64,000 nt of DNA from Bacteroidales bacterium (GCA_021740585.1 JAIOZM010000007.1:1-64000); one strand, 5' to 3'; counted from the first letter of the stretch, positions 27,106-36,538 are shown. Notes: a model not told the origin generated them from the letters alone. Numbers and translations: made by a program.

Positions 27106-28890
27106 CTACATTCTTTCAGGAACTTCAATTCCAAGCAATCCCATCCCTGAATAAATAAGCTTACTGCAAACCGAAGCGAGTTCCAGTCTGAATTTCCTTA
27201 CGCTTTCATTTTCAGCTTTTAAAATGGGATGCTCATGATAAAACTGATTGAATTCTTTTGCTACTTCGTACATATAATTTGCAATTAAGGCAGGACTCAG
27301 TTCCCGCGCTGAAGCATCAATTATATCTGGAAATTCATATATAAGTTTAATAAGTGAAGTCTCCTTTTCCTCCGGCTTATAAATCAAGTTAGCTTCATTA
27401 CTTTCGCCTTCCTCTTCTGCTTTTCTCAAAATCGACCGTATTCTGGCATGGGTGTATTGAATAAAAGGTCCGGTATTTCCATTAAAATCAATCGATTCGG
27501 CCGGATTAAAAGTCATGTTCTTTTTTGGATCTACTTTAAGAATAAAATACTTAAGTGCTCCAAGTCCTACCTGCCGGAAAATATTTTCTTTTTCATCCCT
27601 GTCAATTTCAGATAGCTTACCCATTTCTTCAGACATTTCCTTAGCCGTAGAAATCATTTCATCCATCAGGTCATCAGCATCAACCACAGTACCTTCACGC
27701 GATTTCATTTTACCTTCCGGAAGTTCAACCATCCCATACGAAAGATGAAAAATTCTCTCTGCCCAGTCAAAACCTAATTTCTTTAATATAAGCGCCAGGA
27801 CCTGAAAATGATAATTCTGCTCATTCCCAACAACATAAATATGTTCGTCGATATCGAATTCGGTAAACCTTTGATGGGCCGTTCCCAGATCCTGAGTCAT
27901 ATACACAGAAGTCCCGTCAGATCTTAAAAGAATTTTACTATCCAATCCATCTTCGGTTAAATCGGCCCAAATTGAATTATCATCTTTTTTCACTAAAACA
28001 GAATTCTTCAATCCATTTTCCACCAATTCTTTCCCGAGTTTGTAAGTCTCTGACTCATAATATATTTTATCAAAGCTCACTCCCATTCTTTCATAGGTTT
28101 TGTCGAACCCTTCATACACCCAGGCATTCATCGTTCTCCACAGATTCAACACCTTCTCATCACCCGCTTCCCATTTCATAAGCATTTCGCGTGCCTCCCG
28201 CATCAAACTACTTTTCTTTTCTGCTTCGTCTTTGGTAAATCCTTGCTTCTCAAGTTCAGCTAGCTCAAGTTTATAGGCCTTGTCAAATGCAACATAATAT
28301 TCACCTACAAGCTTATCGCCTTTTTTTGTTTCGGAGGGAACTTCATTTTTACCCGACTTTTGCCATGCAAGCATCGATTTACAAATATGAATTCCCCTGT
28401 CGTTTACTAAATTAACCTTCAAAACCTGACGACCCGAGGCTGCCAAAATATTTGAAATAGAATATCCCAGTAAATTATTCCTAACATGACCAAGATGTAA
28501 GGGTTTATTTGTATTTGGAGATGAGAATTCAACCATTACTGCAGGTCTTCCTTTTTCAATATCCTTAACACCATAATTTTCGTCTGCTGCAATCTCTGTA
28601 AGCAGATTCATCCAATATTCAGGCGCAATGGTAAGATTCAGAAAACCTTTGATAACATTATAGCTTTCGATCTCAGCTAAAGAATTTTGAACATATTTAC
28701 CTATTTCATCAGCTGTTTGTTCAGGAGATTTTTTTGCCATCCTAACCAACGGAAACACCACAAGCGTAAAATCACCTGTAAACTCTTTCTTGGTTTTTTG
28801 CAACTGAATTAAATTCTCATCAGGAGTCTGATTAAACAATTCTTTGCACGCTTCTATAACCGACTTATAAATAATATCTTCAATCTTCAT
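27106..28890 (-). CDS. argS: Arginyl-tRNA synthetase
   Basis: ArgS charges tRNA-Arg with arginine. I start at the ATG at 28890 (MKIEDIIYKSVIEA), giving 594 residues; a TTG five codons upstream is open but less likely. The class I HIGH motif is in SSPNTNKPLHLGHVRNN. The KMSKS equivalent is GKMKSREGTV, a common ArgS variant. The anticodon-binding DALR domain at the C-terminus ends with KLIYSGMGLLGIEVPERM. A good -7 box (TATCTTTG) lies about 30 bp before the ATG. It converges on folD. Confidence 0.96.
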   Translation of the reverse strand: MKIEDIIYKSVIEACKELFNQTPDENLIQLQKTKKEFTGDFTLVVFPLVRMAKKSPEQTADEIGKYVQNSLAEIESYNVIKGFLNLTIAPEYWMNLLTEIAADENYGVKDIEKGRPAVMVEFSSPNTNKPLHLGHVRNNLLGYSISNILAASGRQVLKVNLVNDRGIHICKSMLAWQKSGKNEVPSETKKGDKLVGEYYVAFDKAYKLELAELEKQGFTKDEAEKKSSLMREAREMLMKWEAGDEKVLNLWRTMNAWVYEGFDKTYERMGVSFDKIYYESETYKLGKELVENGLKNSVLVKKDDNSIWADLTEDGLDSKILLRSDGTSVYMTQDLGTAHQRFTEFDIDEHIYVVGNEQNYHFQVLALILKKLGFDWAERIFHLSYGMVELPEGKMKSREGTVVDADDLMDEMISTAKEMSEEMGKLSEIDRDEKENIFRQVGLGALKYFILKVDPKKNMTFNPAESIDFNGNTGPFIQYTHARIRSILRKAEEEGESNEANLIYKPEEKETSLIKLIYEFPDIIDASARELSPALIANYMYEVAKEFNQFYHEHPILKAENESVRKFRLELASVCSKLIYSGMGLLGIEVPERM

Positions 28891-28919
28891 GGTAAGGTCT
28901 GTCAATTTTGTTCAGGATG

Positions 28920-28927
28920 CAAAGATA
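28920..28927 (-). promoter_or_regulatory. -7 box for argS
   Basis: The minus strand reads TATCTTTG, a TAnnTTTG match, 30 bp before the argS ATG and downstream of the strong terminator at 28985-29017. Confidence 0.65.
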
Positions 28928-28984
28928 AATAAGAACAGTAGATAAACTACCTGAAATCAGTTTTTATACTTAAAAAACAGGCAT

Positions 28985-29075
28985 AAAAAAAAGTGCCACC
29001 TCCTCAGGTGACACTTTACTAACTAACTAACCCTAAAACTATCTATGAAAGAAATCTAAACTATTATTATCTTCT
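28985..29075 (-). ncRNA. Candidate small RNA ending in a strong terminator
   Basis: On the minus strand a sigma-54-like promoter (29087-29102) is followed after about 12 bp by ~60 bases without an ORF, which include four tandem GTTA-type units. Next come a stem (AAAGTG, CACCT pairing with AGGTG, CACTTT around one mismatch) and a run of eight T. Nothing codes here, and argS has its own promoter further on. The predicted transcript is about 90 nt. Both transcription and function are inferred from sequence. Confidence 0.45.
28990..29017 (-). terminator. Rho-independent terminator
   Basis: The stem AAAGTG-CACCT / AGGTG-CACTTT has a 4-base loop and one internal mismatch, with a T8 tract on the minus strand. 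It separates the upstream transcript from argS. Confidence 0.75.
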
Positions 29076-29086
29076 ATTTATACTAC

Positions 29087-29102
29087 ATCAAACTTTGTGC
29101 CA
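29087..29102 (-). promoter_or_regulatory. Sigma-54-like promoter
   Basis: The minus strand reads TGGCAC, five bases, then TTTGAT-like (TGGCACAAAGTTTGAT). This is close to the -24/-12 consensus TGGCAC-N5-TTGCA. The terminator stands about 75 bp downstream with no gene between. Confidence 0.5.
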
Positions 29103-29330
29103 AAATTTAATTTTGTGAAATTTTATTTCCTGTTTTACCAAACCTTTTTACATCAGGTTAAAAAGAGTAATTTTAAAAAATTACTACTTAAAAAATTTCT
29201 TATAAATATTCTGAAAAGAACTTTTTTTTATATGTCTTAAAAAACTTACTTTAAATCATAAACGCGATTAATTAAATAATGTTTCTTTATTTATTGTAAT
29301 TTTAGCTTTTTTTAACATATTTTCATTTAA
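29103..29330. other. AT-rich leader region, no gene seen
   Basis: The stretch before the glycosyltransferase is very AT-rich, with no coding signal on either strand. The TTTTTAAAATTACT/AGTAATTTTTTAAA similarity at 29161-29192 forms an imperfect AT-only hairpin. Confidence 0.35.
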
Positions 29331-30449
29331 TTGAAGAGCAGAACCATAGATATTATTTCCTTTAATGTTCCTTATCCTCCCAATTACGGAGGTGTTATTG
29401 ACGTGTATTATAAGCTGGTAAGTCTGAAAAATGCTGGTTATGAAATTTATTTTCATACATTTTTATACAATAGAAAGTCATCTGATGAATTAGAAGCAAT
29501 CTGCAAAAAAGTATTTTATTACCCCAGGCAAACCGGACTTTTATCTCATTTTCACTACCTGCCATATATAGTTTATTCGCGCAGGTCGCAAGACTTATTA
29601 AACAATCTCAAATTACGACAGAGTCCAATTCTTTTCGAGGGATTGCATTCCTGTTTCTATTTAAATAGTAAAGCAATCAGGGAAAGGATAAGAATTGTCA
29701 GAACTCACAATATTGAACACGATTATTATTTTCATCTTTTTAAGGCAGAAAAAAATAATCTGAGAAAATTATTCTTTCTCATTGAAACAATAAAGCTTAA
29801 ATTTTATCAGCCTGTATTGAAAAAAGCCAGCTCACTGGCAGCCATATCAAGCTTAGATGCGAAGTATTTCAGTTCCCTGAATAAAGAAACCTTTTTACTG
29901 CATCCTTTTCACTCCAATTCAAAAGTTGATATATCCATGGGGAAAAGCAATTATTATCTCTATCATGCCAATCTGGAAGTACCAGAAAATAAAAAAGCAG
30001 CCTGGTTTTTGATAGCCAATGTATTTTCTAAACTGAATCTTAAACTGGTAATTGCAGGGAATAATCCCGAATCCTCACTACGTGATTATATTTCCGGTCA
30101 GCCAAATATCGTTTTAGTTGAAAATCCTTCTGAAAACGAGATGGATCGCTTAATTAAAGAAGCTCACGCTATTGTACTTTATACCAAACAATCGACCGGA
30201 GTAAAATTAAAACTATTAGAGTCGTTGTTTAAAGGCAGATTTTGCATTACCAATGCAATGATGGTTGCCGGAACCGGACTTGAAAAGGCTTGTTTACTGA
30301 CCAAAACAGCTTCAGAATATATTTCTCAGATTAAAAGGATCAATTCCACAGAATTTTCAAATTACGATCTTGAAAACCGGAAACGAATACTTGAAAGTTA
30401 TTTACCTGAAAACAATATTGGCACATTAATAAAGTATCTCGAAGGCTAA
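29331..30449 (+). CDS. Glycosyltransferase, GT4-like
   Basis: The 372-residue protein has the GT-B layout. An N-terminal donor/acceptor half opens with IDIISFNVPYPPNYGGVIDVYYK, typical of group 1 glycosyltransferases (PPxxGG). A C-terminal half has LVIAGNNPE and ALIVLYTKQSTGVKLKLLESLFKGRF-like sequence (residues ~288-316) matching the GT4 E-x7-E nucleotide-sugar site. The frame starts with TTG at 29331; no ATG precedes the conserved N-terminus. It is alone, so the glycan is unknown; cell-surface polysaccharide or glycoprotein modification is likely. It converges with the 71-residue membrane protein gene. Confidence 0.8.
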   Translation: MKSRTIDIISFNVPYPPNYGGVIDVYYKLVSLKNAGYEIYFHTFLYNRKSSDELEAICKKVFYYPRQTGLLSHFHYLPYIVYSRRSQDLLNNLKLRQSPILFEGLHSCFYLNSKAIRERIRIVRTHNIEHDYYFHLFKAEKNNLRKLFFLIETIKLKFYQPVLKKASSLAAISSLDAKYFSSLNKETFLLHPFHSNSKVDISMGKSNYYLYHANLEVPENKKAAWFLIANVFSKLNLKLVIAGNNPESSLRDYISGQPNIVLVENPSENEMDRLIKEAHAIVLYTKQSTGVKLKLLESLFKGRFCITNAMMVAGTGLEKACLLTKTASEYISQIKRINSTEFSNYDLENRKRILESYLPENNIGTLIKYLEG

Positions 30450-30501
30450 TAATTAATTCAGGAGCCTTCAGACCACAATGACTGCAATGACTTCATGGCC
30501 T

Positions 30502-30717
30502 CTACTCATCATCAAATTTCCTGTTCTCCCTGAAAAGCAGAGCAAATATGAAAACAATCACAGCTGCTGAAGCTAATATCACCATCATCGATTGAAACAT
30601 TTTTGCCAGTAAATCTTCCAGATCAATCAGGTTCCATATTCCCAGTATCGCAAGGATACAAAACAATAATACAAGTCCGGATAGAAAATATGCGATAATT
30701 TTTTTCATTGAATTCAT
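30502..30717 (-). CDS. Small two-helix membrane protein
   Basis: The 71 residues form two clear transmembrane helices (AYFLSGLVLLFCILAILGIW and MMVILASAAVIVFIFALLF) joined by a short acidic loop, with a charged C-terminal tail. The start may be the first ATG or the MKK three codons later. No family is recognised. It lies 191 bp downstream of the btuD-like gene on the same strand, so it could be the tail of that operon or an independent gene. Confidence 0.6.
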   Translation of the reverse strand: MNSMKKIIAYFLSGLVLLFCILAILGIWNLIDLEDLLAKMFQSMMVILASAAVIVFIFALLFRENRKFDDE

Positions 30718-30908
30718 GTCTTACATTTTTTGAAGTGAAAAATTTCAAAGTTAACTCGCCAGTTTAAAATTCCATTTGTTTATTTTCAAACCAAAGATCA
30801 AGTTTTCAGGCTTCTAAGTCAAATTTATTACAGCCTACTTAATAAAATTTAGATATTTTTCTGGTCTGAGTTTGTTTAATAGTATCAGACGCTTAATAAT
30901 CCCAAAAG

Positions 30909-31916
30909 TTACAACTTATTTATAAGTTCCAAAATACTGTGGCATTCAATCACTGAATTGTCCCGTTTAATTTCCCATACCAAAGTATGATTTTTTTGTA
31001 CTATTTCAATACTGTCTCCCCTTTGTGAGTCTTCTGAAATTGAAAATCCTTTTCTTACTAAAGCTTTTTTTGTCCAGTTTGCTTCCACATTTAATGTACT
31101 CTCAAAAACCAGTCCAATGCTTTTTTTATTGTGTATTCTGGGAAGGAAATTACCCTCTGCCAGATCGAACTCCACATCCCCTGAGCTGAATAACTTAGCA
31201 ATACTTCCATTCAAAAACAGGTCTTCAGGGGCGCCATTCATGATTTTTTCTCCCTGAATAAGCCAGAATTCATCCACAAAAAAAGAAGCAAGATTTATAT
31301 CATGAGTGCTAAAAATTACGGTGATACCATCCTTGCACAGAATTTTGAGACTGTTTATAATTTCGTATTTATGCTGAATATCCAGAAAAGCCGTTGGTTC
31401 ATCAAGAACAATAATTTTCGTTTGCTGAGCAAAAACCCGGGCAAGCATGGCTCTTTGTCTTTCCCCGTCACTAATTTGTGAAAGTGGACGGTTTCTGAGC
31501 TCATCAAGTCCTAATTTTAGTATCGATTCTTCAACATGCCTCAAATCCTTTTCATTGAGTTGACCGAAAATATTTGTATAAGGATACCTTCCCAGCCGCA
31601 CCAGTTCTGCCACCGTCATATTCTCCTCCGGCTGCCAGTTTGCACTTACAAAGCCAATAATTTTCGCCAGTTCCTGATTGGAATAATCTAAAATATTTTT
31701 ACCCAGAATATCGATTTGACCTTTCAAACCCGGCAATAAATTTACAATCGTCTTTAGCAAACTACTTTTCCCAGAACCATTTAGTCCGATTAAAGCGATG
31801 AGGTTTGAAGAATTAAGATTAAGTGAGATATTTTCCAGAAGGACAGATTGGTGCTTACCCAATTGGTAACCAATATCACAATTTTTCAGGGATAATATGC
31901 CTTCTGAACTATTCAT
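30909..31916 (-). CDS. btuD: B12-type ABC transporter ATP-binding protein (BtuD-like)
   Basis: This ATPase of the iron-siderophore/B12 import class has Walker A GLNGSGKSSLL, Q-loop region FVSANWQPEENM, signature ISDGERQRAML and Walker B IIVLDEPTAFLD, with H-loop STHDINLA. I use the ATG at 31916, 9 bp after the permease stop (335 residues). A GTG 12 codons upstream would overlap the permease. After the ABC domain is a C-terminal extension of about 85 residues of unknown role (SIGLVFESTLNVEANWTKKA onward). The B12 assignment comes from the riboswitch that heads the operon. Confidence 0.85.
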   Translation of the reverse strand: MNSSEGILSLKNCDIGYQLGKHQSVLLENISLNLNSSNLIALIGLNGSGKSSLLKTIVNLLPGLKGQIDILGKNILDYSNQELAKIIGFVSANWQPEENMTVAELVRLGRYPYTNIFGQLNEKDLRHVEESILKLGLDELRNRPLSQISDGERQRAMLARVFAQQTKIIVLDEPTAFLDIQHKYEIINSLKILCKDGITVIFSTHDINLASFFVDEFWLIQGEKIMNGAPEDLFLNGSIAKLFSSGDVEFDLAEGNFLPRIHNKKSIGLVFESTLNVEANWTKKALVRKGFSISEDSQRGDSIEIVQKNHTLVWEIKRDNSVIECHSILELINKL

Positions 31917-31924
31917 ATCAAAAT

Positions 31925-32959
31925 TTAATTCTTTTTTCTGAATACAATCCACACAACCACCGGAATTCCAATAATAGAAGTAATTGCGTTAATTGGCAGA
32001 ATCAGATCGCTTCCCGGAAGTTGGGAGAATATATCACTTAAAATTAATACCGATGCACCAATGAGAGCAGAATATATGAGCAAAATTCCATTTCTGGTTG
32101 TTTTACTCAACATCCTGCTAATATGCGGTACTGCAATTCCAATAAAAGCAATAGGTCCGCAAAAAGCCGTAACCGTCCCTGTCAATAAAACTGTTGAAAG
32201 TAAAACCCATGTCCTGTAGGTACGAATATTTACCCCCATGGTTTTTGCATAATCTTCTCCTAACAAAATAAGGTTAGATGGTTTAACAATACCGATAGCT
32301 ATAAGCAAACCGGCAATAAAACCAAAAATAAGGAATGGTATTTGCTCAGGATTAACACCCGATAATGAGCCCATTGTCCATACCACAAAAGCTTTCAGAG
32401 CAGCTTCCTTGCTGAAGTATTGAAGAATACTTATAATGGCTGAAATACCACTCCCCAGCATAATTCCTAAAACGAGGATCGTCATTATACTTTTAATCCT
32501 GAACGAAACAGTCATAATTATCATCATTACTATGGCTGAACCTAACCAGGCAGCAACAATTAGTACAAGATTGTTTGCTGTTGAAAATACAGAATAAGCA
32601 AAAAGCCCCGGTAGTCCAAGAACAACGAGTGCCACCCCCAATCCTGCACCCGAACTGATACCCAAAATATAGGGTCCGGCCAATGGATTCCTGAAAAGGG
32701 TTTGCATCTGCAATCCACTAACAGACAATGCAATACCGGCTACAAAAGCCGTAATTATCCTGGGAATTCGAAATTGATTGATGTTTAGCCAAAGAGAGGA
32801 CCCGTCATTTTCAGAAAAAAGTACCGAGAGAATTTGCTTTACAGAATAATTTCCCGATCCGGACTTTAAGTCTGTTAAAATCAATACAAGCAAAACCAGT
32901 ATCAGAGCTGAAATCTTTAAGCTGTGACCCGAGAATGACTTATTGCCGGAACCAGGCAT
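31925..32959 (-). CDS. btuC: B12-type ABC transporter permease (BtuC/FecCD family)
   Basis: The 344-residue protein has about ten membrane helices. It shows FecCD-family motifs: RIPRIITAFVAGIALSVSGLQMQTLFRNPLAGPYILGISSGAG (residues ~47-90) and CGPIAFIGIAVPHISRML near the C-terminus. It moves the substrate from the periplasm with the BtuF- and BtuD-like partners encoded beside it. It starts 1 bp after the 90-residue protein gene and ends 8 bp before btuD, so all are co-translated. Family members carry haem, siderophores or cobalamin; the upstream cobalamin riboswitch favours B12. Confidence 0.88.
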   Translation of the reverse strand: MPGSGNKSFSGHSLKISALILVLLVLILTDLKSGSGNYSVKQILSVLFSENDGSSLWLNINQFRIPRIITAFVAGIALSVSGLQMQTLFRNPLAGPYILGISSGAGLGVALVVLGLPGLFAYSVFSTANNLVLIVAAWLGSAIVMMIIMTVSFRIKSIMTILVLGIMLGSGISAIISILQYFSKEAALKAFVVWTMGSLSGVNPEQIPFLIFGFIAGLLIAIGIVKPSNLILLGEDYAKTMGVNIRTYRTWVLLSTVLLTGTVTAFCGPIAFIGIAVPHISRMLSKTTRNGILLIYSALIGASVLILSDIFSQLPGSDLILPINAITSIIGIPVVVWIVFRKKN

Positions 32960-32960
32960 T

Positions 32961-33233
32961 TTATTTCGATAGTTCTTCTGAAATAAGTAACAATTCGACC
33001 ATATCTTCCCTTATCTTCCTGAAATGCTGTTTATATTTACCAGGGTCACCTTCAAGAACATAGTGATTAACACGATTCATTAGTTCATTTCTTTTACTTA
33101 CAACTTTTTTGATTACTTCATCAAATTTTTCATCTTTTAATTCTTCATGAAAATGCTTATAAGTAAATACCTCGGTAAGTATTTCAAAGGAAACGTAATT
33201 GATATCTTTCTTTAATTTTCTGATACTTGACAT
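32961..33233 (-). CDS. Small helical protein inside the B12 operon
   Basis: The 90 residues are fully charged and helical, with no signal peptide or membrane segment (MSSIRKLKKDINYVSFEIL, KVVSKRNELMNRVNHYVLEG). It is cytoplasmic and of no family I can name. It sits between the binding-protein gene (83 bp) and the permease gene (1 bp), which suggests a role tied to uptake or to ABC assembly. Its position is the only clue. Confidence 0.65.
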   Translation of the reverse strand: MSSIRKLKKDINYVSFEILTEVFTYKHFHEELKDEKFDEVIKKVVSKRNELMNRVNHYVLEGDPGKYKQHFRKIREDMVELLLISEELSK

Positions 33234-33316
33234 ATGATTTTGCTTTAAATTTTATTGCCCTAAGTTAGGCTGAATTTATTAATGAACCAAAAAATGAATA
33301 TGCTAATAAATTAAGG

Positions 33317-34441
33317 CTATTCCAATCTGCGATAATAAACGAAATCATCCTCCGGTAAAATCTCCGGATGAAATATTTTAATCAGATCTCTTAGTATTAA
33401 ATGTGGTTCAACAACCCCTTTCTCCCAGAAATTATTTGATTCTCCATTAAATTGCTTGTCATTATTATATAAAGAATGATTTTCCCAGGCCTTAAATGCA
33501 GTATAACGCTTATCCCTGCTTTTAATGTCATCCAAACTCCGCGCTGATCCGGTATTTAGCCAATAGTCAGCATTTAAAGCGGTTGAAATTACAGATTCGA
33601 TACCCAGAGGCAAAAATTCGTCATTATCGGTATCAGCCCATAAATAATCACCACCGGCATCACCGATTAGCTTTGCAGTGAATGATCTTCCCCCGGCCAT
33701 GTTCCAGCTATCCTTCCAGGGTAAACCTAACATAACTGTTGGCCGGCTGGTTAGCCTGGTCTCTGTTAACTGACAAAGTTTATTATATTTCTCCGACACA
33801 TCGCTATAAATGGAATCGGCCAATTCATTTTTATGATAAAATGAAGCGAAAACTTTTATCCATTCCATTTTTGCAATCGGATGATTTTCAAGATAATCGC
33901 CTATTATCACACATGGAATGCCGGCCGATTGCAAGCGGGATATTATTCCTGTTACCGAAGATTCTATGCCATAAATGAAGATTAAGTCAGGATTTAATTC
34001 CACAATACTTTCATAATTAATACCCGGGGCGAATCCAATTTCTTTGATCTCATTTCTGCCGGCTTTAGCCTTTAACTCATTATTATAAATATAGTTTCTG
34101 CCTGATGCTGCTATGATGCTTTCACCCTCTTCAATGGCAAGTAAAAATCCAATATGTGTAGTTGAAAAGACAATTACTCTCTTCACAGGAGTTTTAATAA
34201 AAGTATAATTATGTAAAGAATCGGGTACAAACGCAAAGCTGTCTGCAAGTACATATTTAAATGAAACATGTGATGCGTTTTGCCATGCGTCATTCACCAA
34301 AAGAAGAGTAAAAGTATCGTATTTCTGAAGCTGAAATTTCCGGTCTGGAGCATTATTATTTGCATCAAATTCTTCGGGTCCGTTACATGAGGTTAACAGA
34401 AACACGAAGATGCTGTACACTATTCCTTTAAACAATCTCAC
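33317..34441 (-). CDS. btuF: B12-type substrate-binding lipoprotein (BtuF-like)
   Basis: The 374-residue lipoprotein has a signal peptide with lipobox at residues ~16-19 (FLLTSC). The periplasmic-binding fold of the BtuF/FhuD class is visible: KRVIVFSTTHIGFLLAIEEGESIIAASG, then ESIVELNPDLIFIYGI, and a second lobe with RPTVMLGLPWKDSWNMAGG. It starts with GTG, overlapping the stop of the T9SS gene (GTGA), so translation is coupled. It delivers substrate to the BtuC-like permease. Cobalamin as substrate is inferred from the riboswitch. Confidence 0.85.
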   Translation of the reverse strand: MRLFKGIVYSIFVFLLTSCNGPEEFDANNNAPDRKFQLQKYDTFTLLLVNDAWQNASHVSFKYVLADSFAFVPDSLHNYTFIKTPVKRVIVFSTTHIGFLLAIEEGESIIAASGRNYIYNNELKAKAGRNEIKEIGFAPGINYESIVELNPDLIFIYGIESSVTGIISRLQSAGIPCVIIGDYLENHPIAKMEWIKVFASFYHKNELADSIYSDVSEKYNKLCQLTETRLTSRPTVMLGLPWKDSWNMAGGRSFTAKLIGDAGGDYLWADTDNDEFLPLGIESVISTALNADYWLNTGSARSLDDIKSRDKRYTAFKAWENHSLYNNDKQFNGESNNFWEKGVVEPHLILRDLIKIFHPEILPEDDFVYYRRLE

Positions 34442-36480
34442 TTAACGATAACTATTTTTTGATGACGAACCATATTATCCAATCGTATTTCAGCAATATA
34501 CACCCCTGATGGTAAATGAGGGAAATTAAATGAAGTTGTTTGTGTATCATTAAAAAACTGTTCGCCAACCATTTTTCCCATACGGTCATAAAGCCTGATG
34601 GTAAGATCTTCGAGATTTGATTCTTCTGAATAAACAAAAAATTCGCCATTATTAGGGTTAGGGTAAATTTCCCAGTTATTATAATTGTTTTCCTCTGAAA
34701 CAAGAATTACATCCATGGGAATCAGGACTCCGTTTGACAATGAAATCTCATCATTTATGAGGATTAAACTGTCATTTATAAACAGACTAAAACCATTTAA
34801 AGAAAAATTCAAAAGATGACCATTGATGGAGTTAAGGGAAGCTATATTTGATAAATCGCTATATAAGTATTTCCCCGATACAATAAAGTTTTCAATAAAT
34901 TCACGGGCGAAAAAATCGGGCCCGGTTTCTAAAAGATTTCGATACCAATCGGGTAATTTTTCAATACTTGAATCGGCCATGACAAAGAAAGTATATAAGC
35001 CATCATTATTAAATATTTCGGAATAGCCGGCCTTTTCGGAATATTCAATAATTTTATCATAATCAGGGTTTTGGACTAAATACTCATAAATATTCTTAGT
35101 GTCAGAGGGATCCATACCCTCCAGACTTAGCACTCCTGATTTTACCGGATCGAGCCAGTATTTTAATTGATTAGCAGGATTAGAATAATAATCCCAGTCT
35201 AAATGAAACTTTGAGAAATAATCGTTGTAAGGATAACCACAATAGGCATCTCCACCGGTTAAATTTCCAACAATTAGTTTCTGACTATTAAACAAAGGAG
35301 CACCGGATGAACCTCCTTCAGTGGCTCCTTCTTCCCATTTTTCAATCCTCCAGAAAGCAGAAGGAATACTTCCCGAACTCAACCATGAAGGCGGATTAAC
35401 TTCCTGATAATCAATCAGTGCATTGTCATAATCTCTGGATATTTTTTTCACGTCACCTTGGGGGTGATGAATGGTTGTTGCATTATCAGGTGGAGTATCT
35501 GCAATTGTCCAACCTGCATAATAAGGATAGTAAGAATCAGGTACTTTTTCTGATAGTTTCAGCAAGCTGAAATCCAGGCTGTCTGATGTAGCCAGTAACT
35601 CACTCGACGAAATAGTAAAATTCCATGCTCCGGAGGGAAAAGGATCTGTTCCATTGCAATCCTCACTTTCCAAACCAAAATAGAAAACAGCATTTCCGGC
35701 TTCAAGAGCACGGCTTATACAATGGTTTGCTCCATAAACATATGGACTTTCATCCTGAAGGGTGTTATTTATAAGACTTCCTGTGCATAATTCAGTAAAG
35801 GATCCATTTTTTTTAAACACGATTCTGCAAACCGCATTTTTTATAACCTGCCAGTCGTAGCCGGTTGGACAGTTTATATCAATCTCACAATCGCCCGATT
35901 TACCAAAATACCCGTCTTTTTGCGAGGCTCCGAAAATATCAACATAAGCATGACTAATGCTTCCAATATTCAGAACTCCATAATCATAACCGGCCTTTAC
36001 CTGTAATTCCAGCACAAGACGGTCGCCGGGTAAAAAAGCAGTAGGCAGGATGCCGTTCTTCTTATTGGTCAGATAATTGAATCCGCCCAAAACGTTTTTC
36101 CCATCAGGGGTATAAAGAAATATAACGGCTTCTTCGTTTAGCTTAAACGTATCAAAATACAGATTCAAACCCAAAGCACCTTCAGAATAAAACTCCATGC
36201 GCCACAGACGCAGTCCATCAGGAAGTGTAATCCATTCACCCTCAGTTTCCGGTGATATGTTAAGATTGTAATCCACCCCTACCCGGAAAGGTTTTTTTCC
36301 ATATATCAGATCTTCATCTGTAAATTCCTGTTGAATAGCGCGGGATACAGCCTCATGTGGTATTTGATAAACGGATTTTGACTTTTTACTATCAGGCCAC
36401 ATTGGTTTTCCCCCACGGGAAATTTGCGAGTACAAATCTGTGAGGGAAAACAAAAGAATAATAAAAAGAAAAACACGCAT
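34438..36480 (-). CDS. T9SS-secreted trypsin-like serine protease with fasciclin-like domain
   Basis: The 680-residue protein has a signal peptide (MRVFLFIILLFSLTDLYSQ). A beta-rich pro-region spans residues ~20-185. A chymotrypsin-fold protease of the lysyl-endopeptidase type follows: H253 in YGANHCI, D303 in LDFSLLKL, and S392 in EGGSSGAP. The many cysteines suggest disulfides. Residues ~455-595 look like a fasciclin/FAS1 domain (IYEYLVQNPDYDKIIEYSEK, YTFFVMADSSIEKLP). A T9SS sorting domain ends the protein (IYPNPNNGEFFVY, YDRMGKMVGE, LPSGVYIAEI, KIVIVK). It is embedded in the B12 riboswitch operon, 58 bp after the DUF4465 gene. Why a protease is co-regulated with B12 uptake is unknown. Confidence 0.85.
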   Translation of the reverse strand: MRVFLFIILLFSLTDLYSQISRGGKPMWPDSKKSKSVYQIPHEAVSRAIQQEFTDEDLIYGKKPFRVGVDYNLNISPETEGEWITLPDGLRLWRMEFYSEGALGLNLYFDTFKLNEEAVIFLYTPDGKNVLGGFNYLTNKKNGILPTAFLPGDRLVLELQVKAGYDYGVLNIGSISHAYVDIFGASQKDGYFGKSGDCEIDINCPTGYDWQVIKNAVCRIVFKKNGSFTELCTGSLINNTLQDESPYVYGANHCISRALEAGNAVFYFGLESEDCNGTDPFPSGAWNFTISSSELLATSDSLDFSLLKLSEKVPDSYYPYYAGWTIADTPPDNATTIHHPQGDVKKISRDYDNALIDYQEVNPPSWLSSGSIPSAFWRIEKWEEGATEGGSSGAPLFNSQKLIVGNLTGGDAYCGYPYNDYFSKFHLDWDYYSNPANQLKYWLDPVKSGVLSLEGMDPSDTKNIYEYLVQNPDYDKIIEYSEKAGYSEIFNNDGLYTFFVMADSSIEKLPDWYRNLLETGPDFFAREFIENFIVSGKYLYSDLSNIASLNSINGHLLNFSLNGFSLFINDSLILINDEISLSNGVLIPMDVILVSEENNYNNWEIYPNPNNGEFFVYSEESNLEDLTIRLYDRMGKMVGEQFFNDTQTTSFNFPHLPSGVYIAEIRLDNMVRHQKIVIVK

Positions 36481-36538
36481 TTAGAAAGTTTTTTTGTAAA
36501 ACTAAATTATTTACAACAGAAACAGTACAAAGATCATA

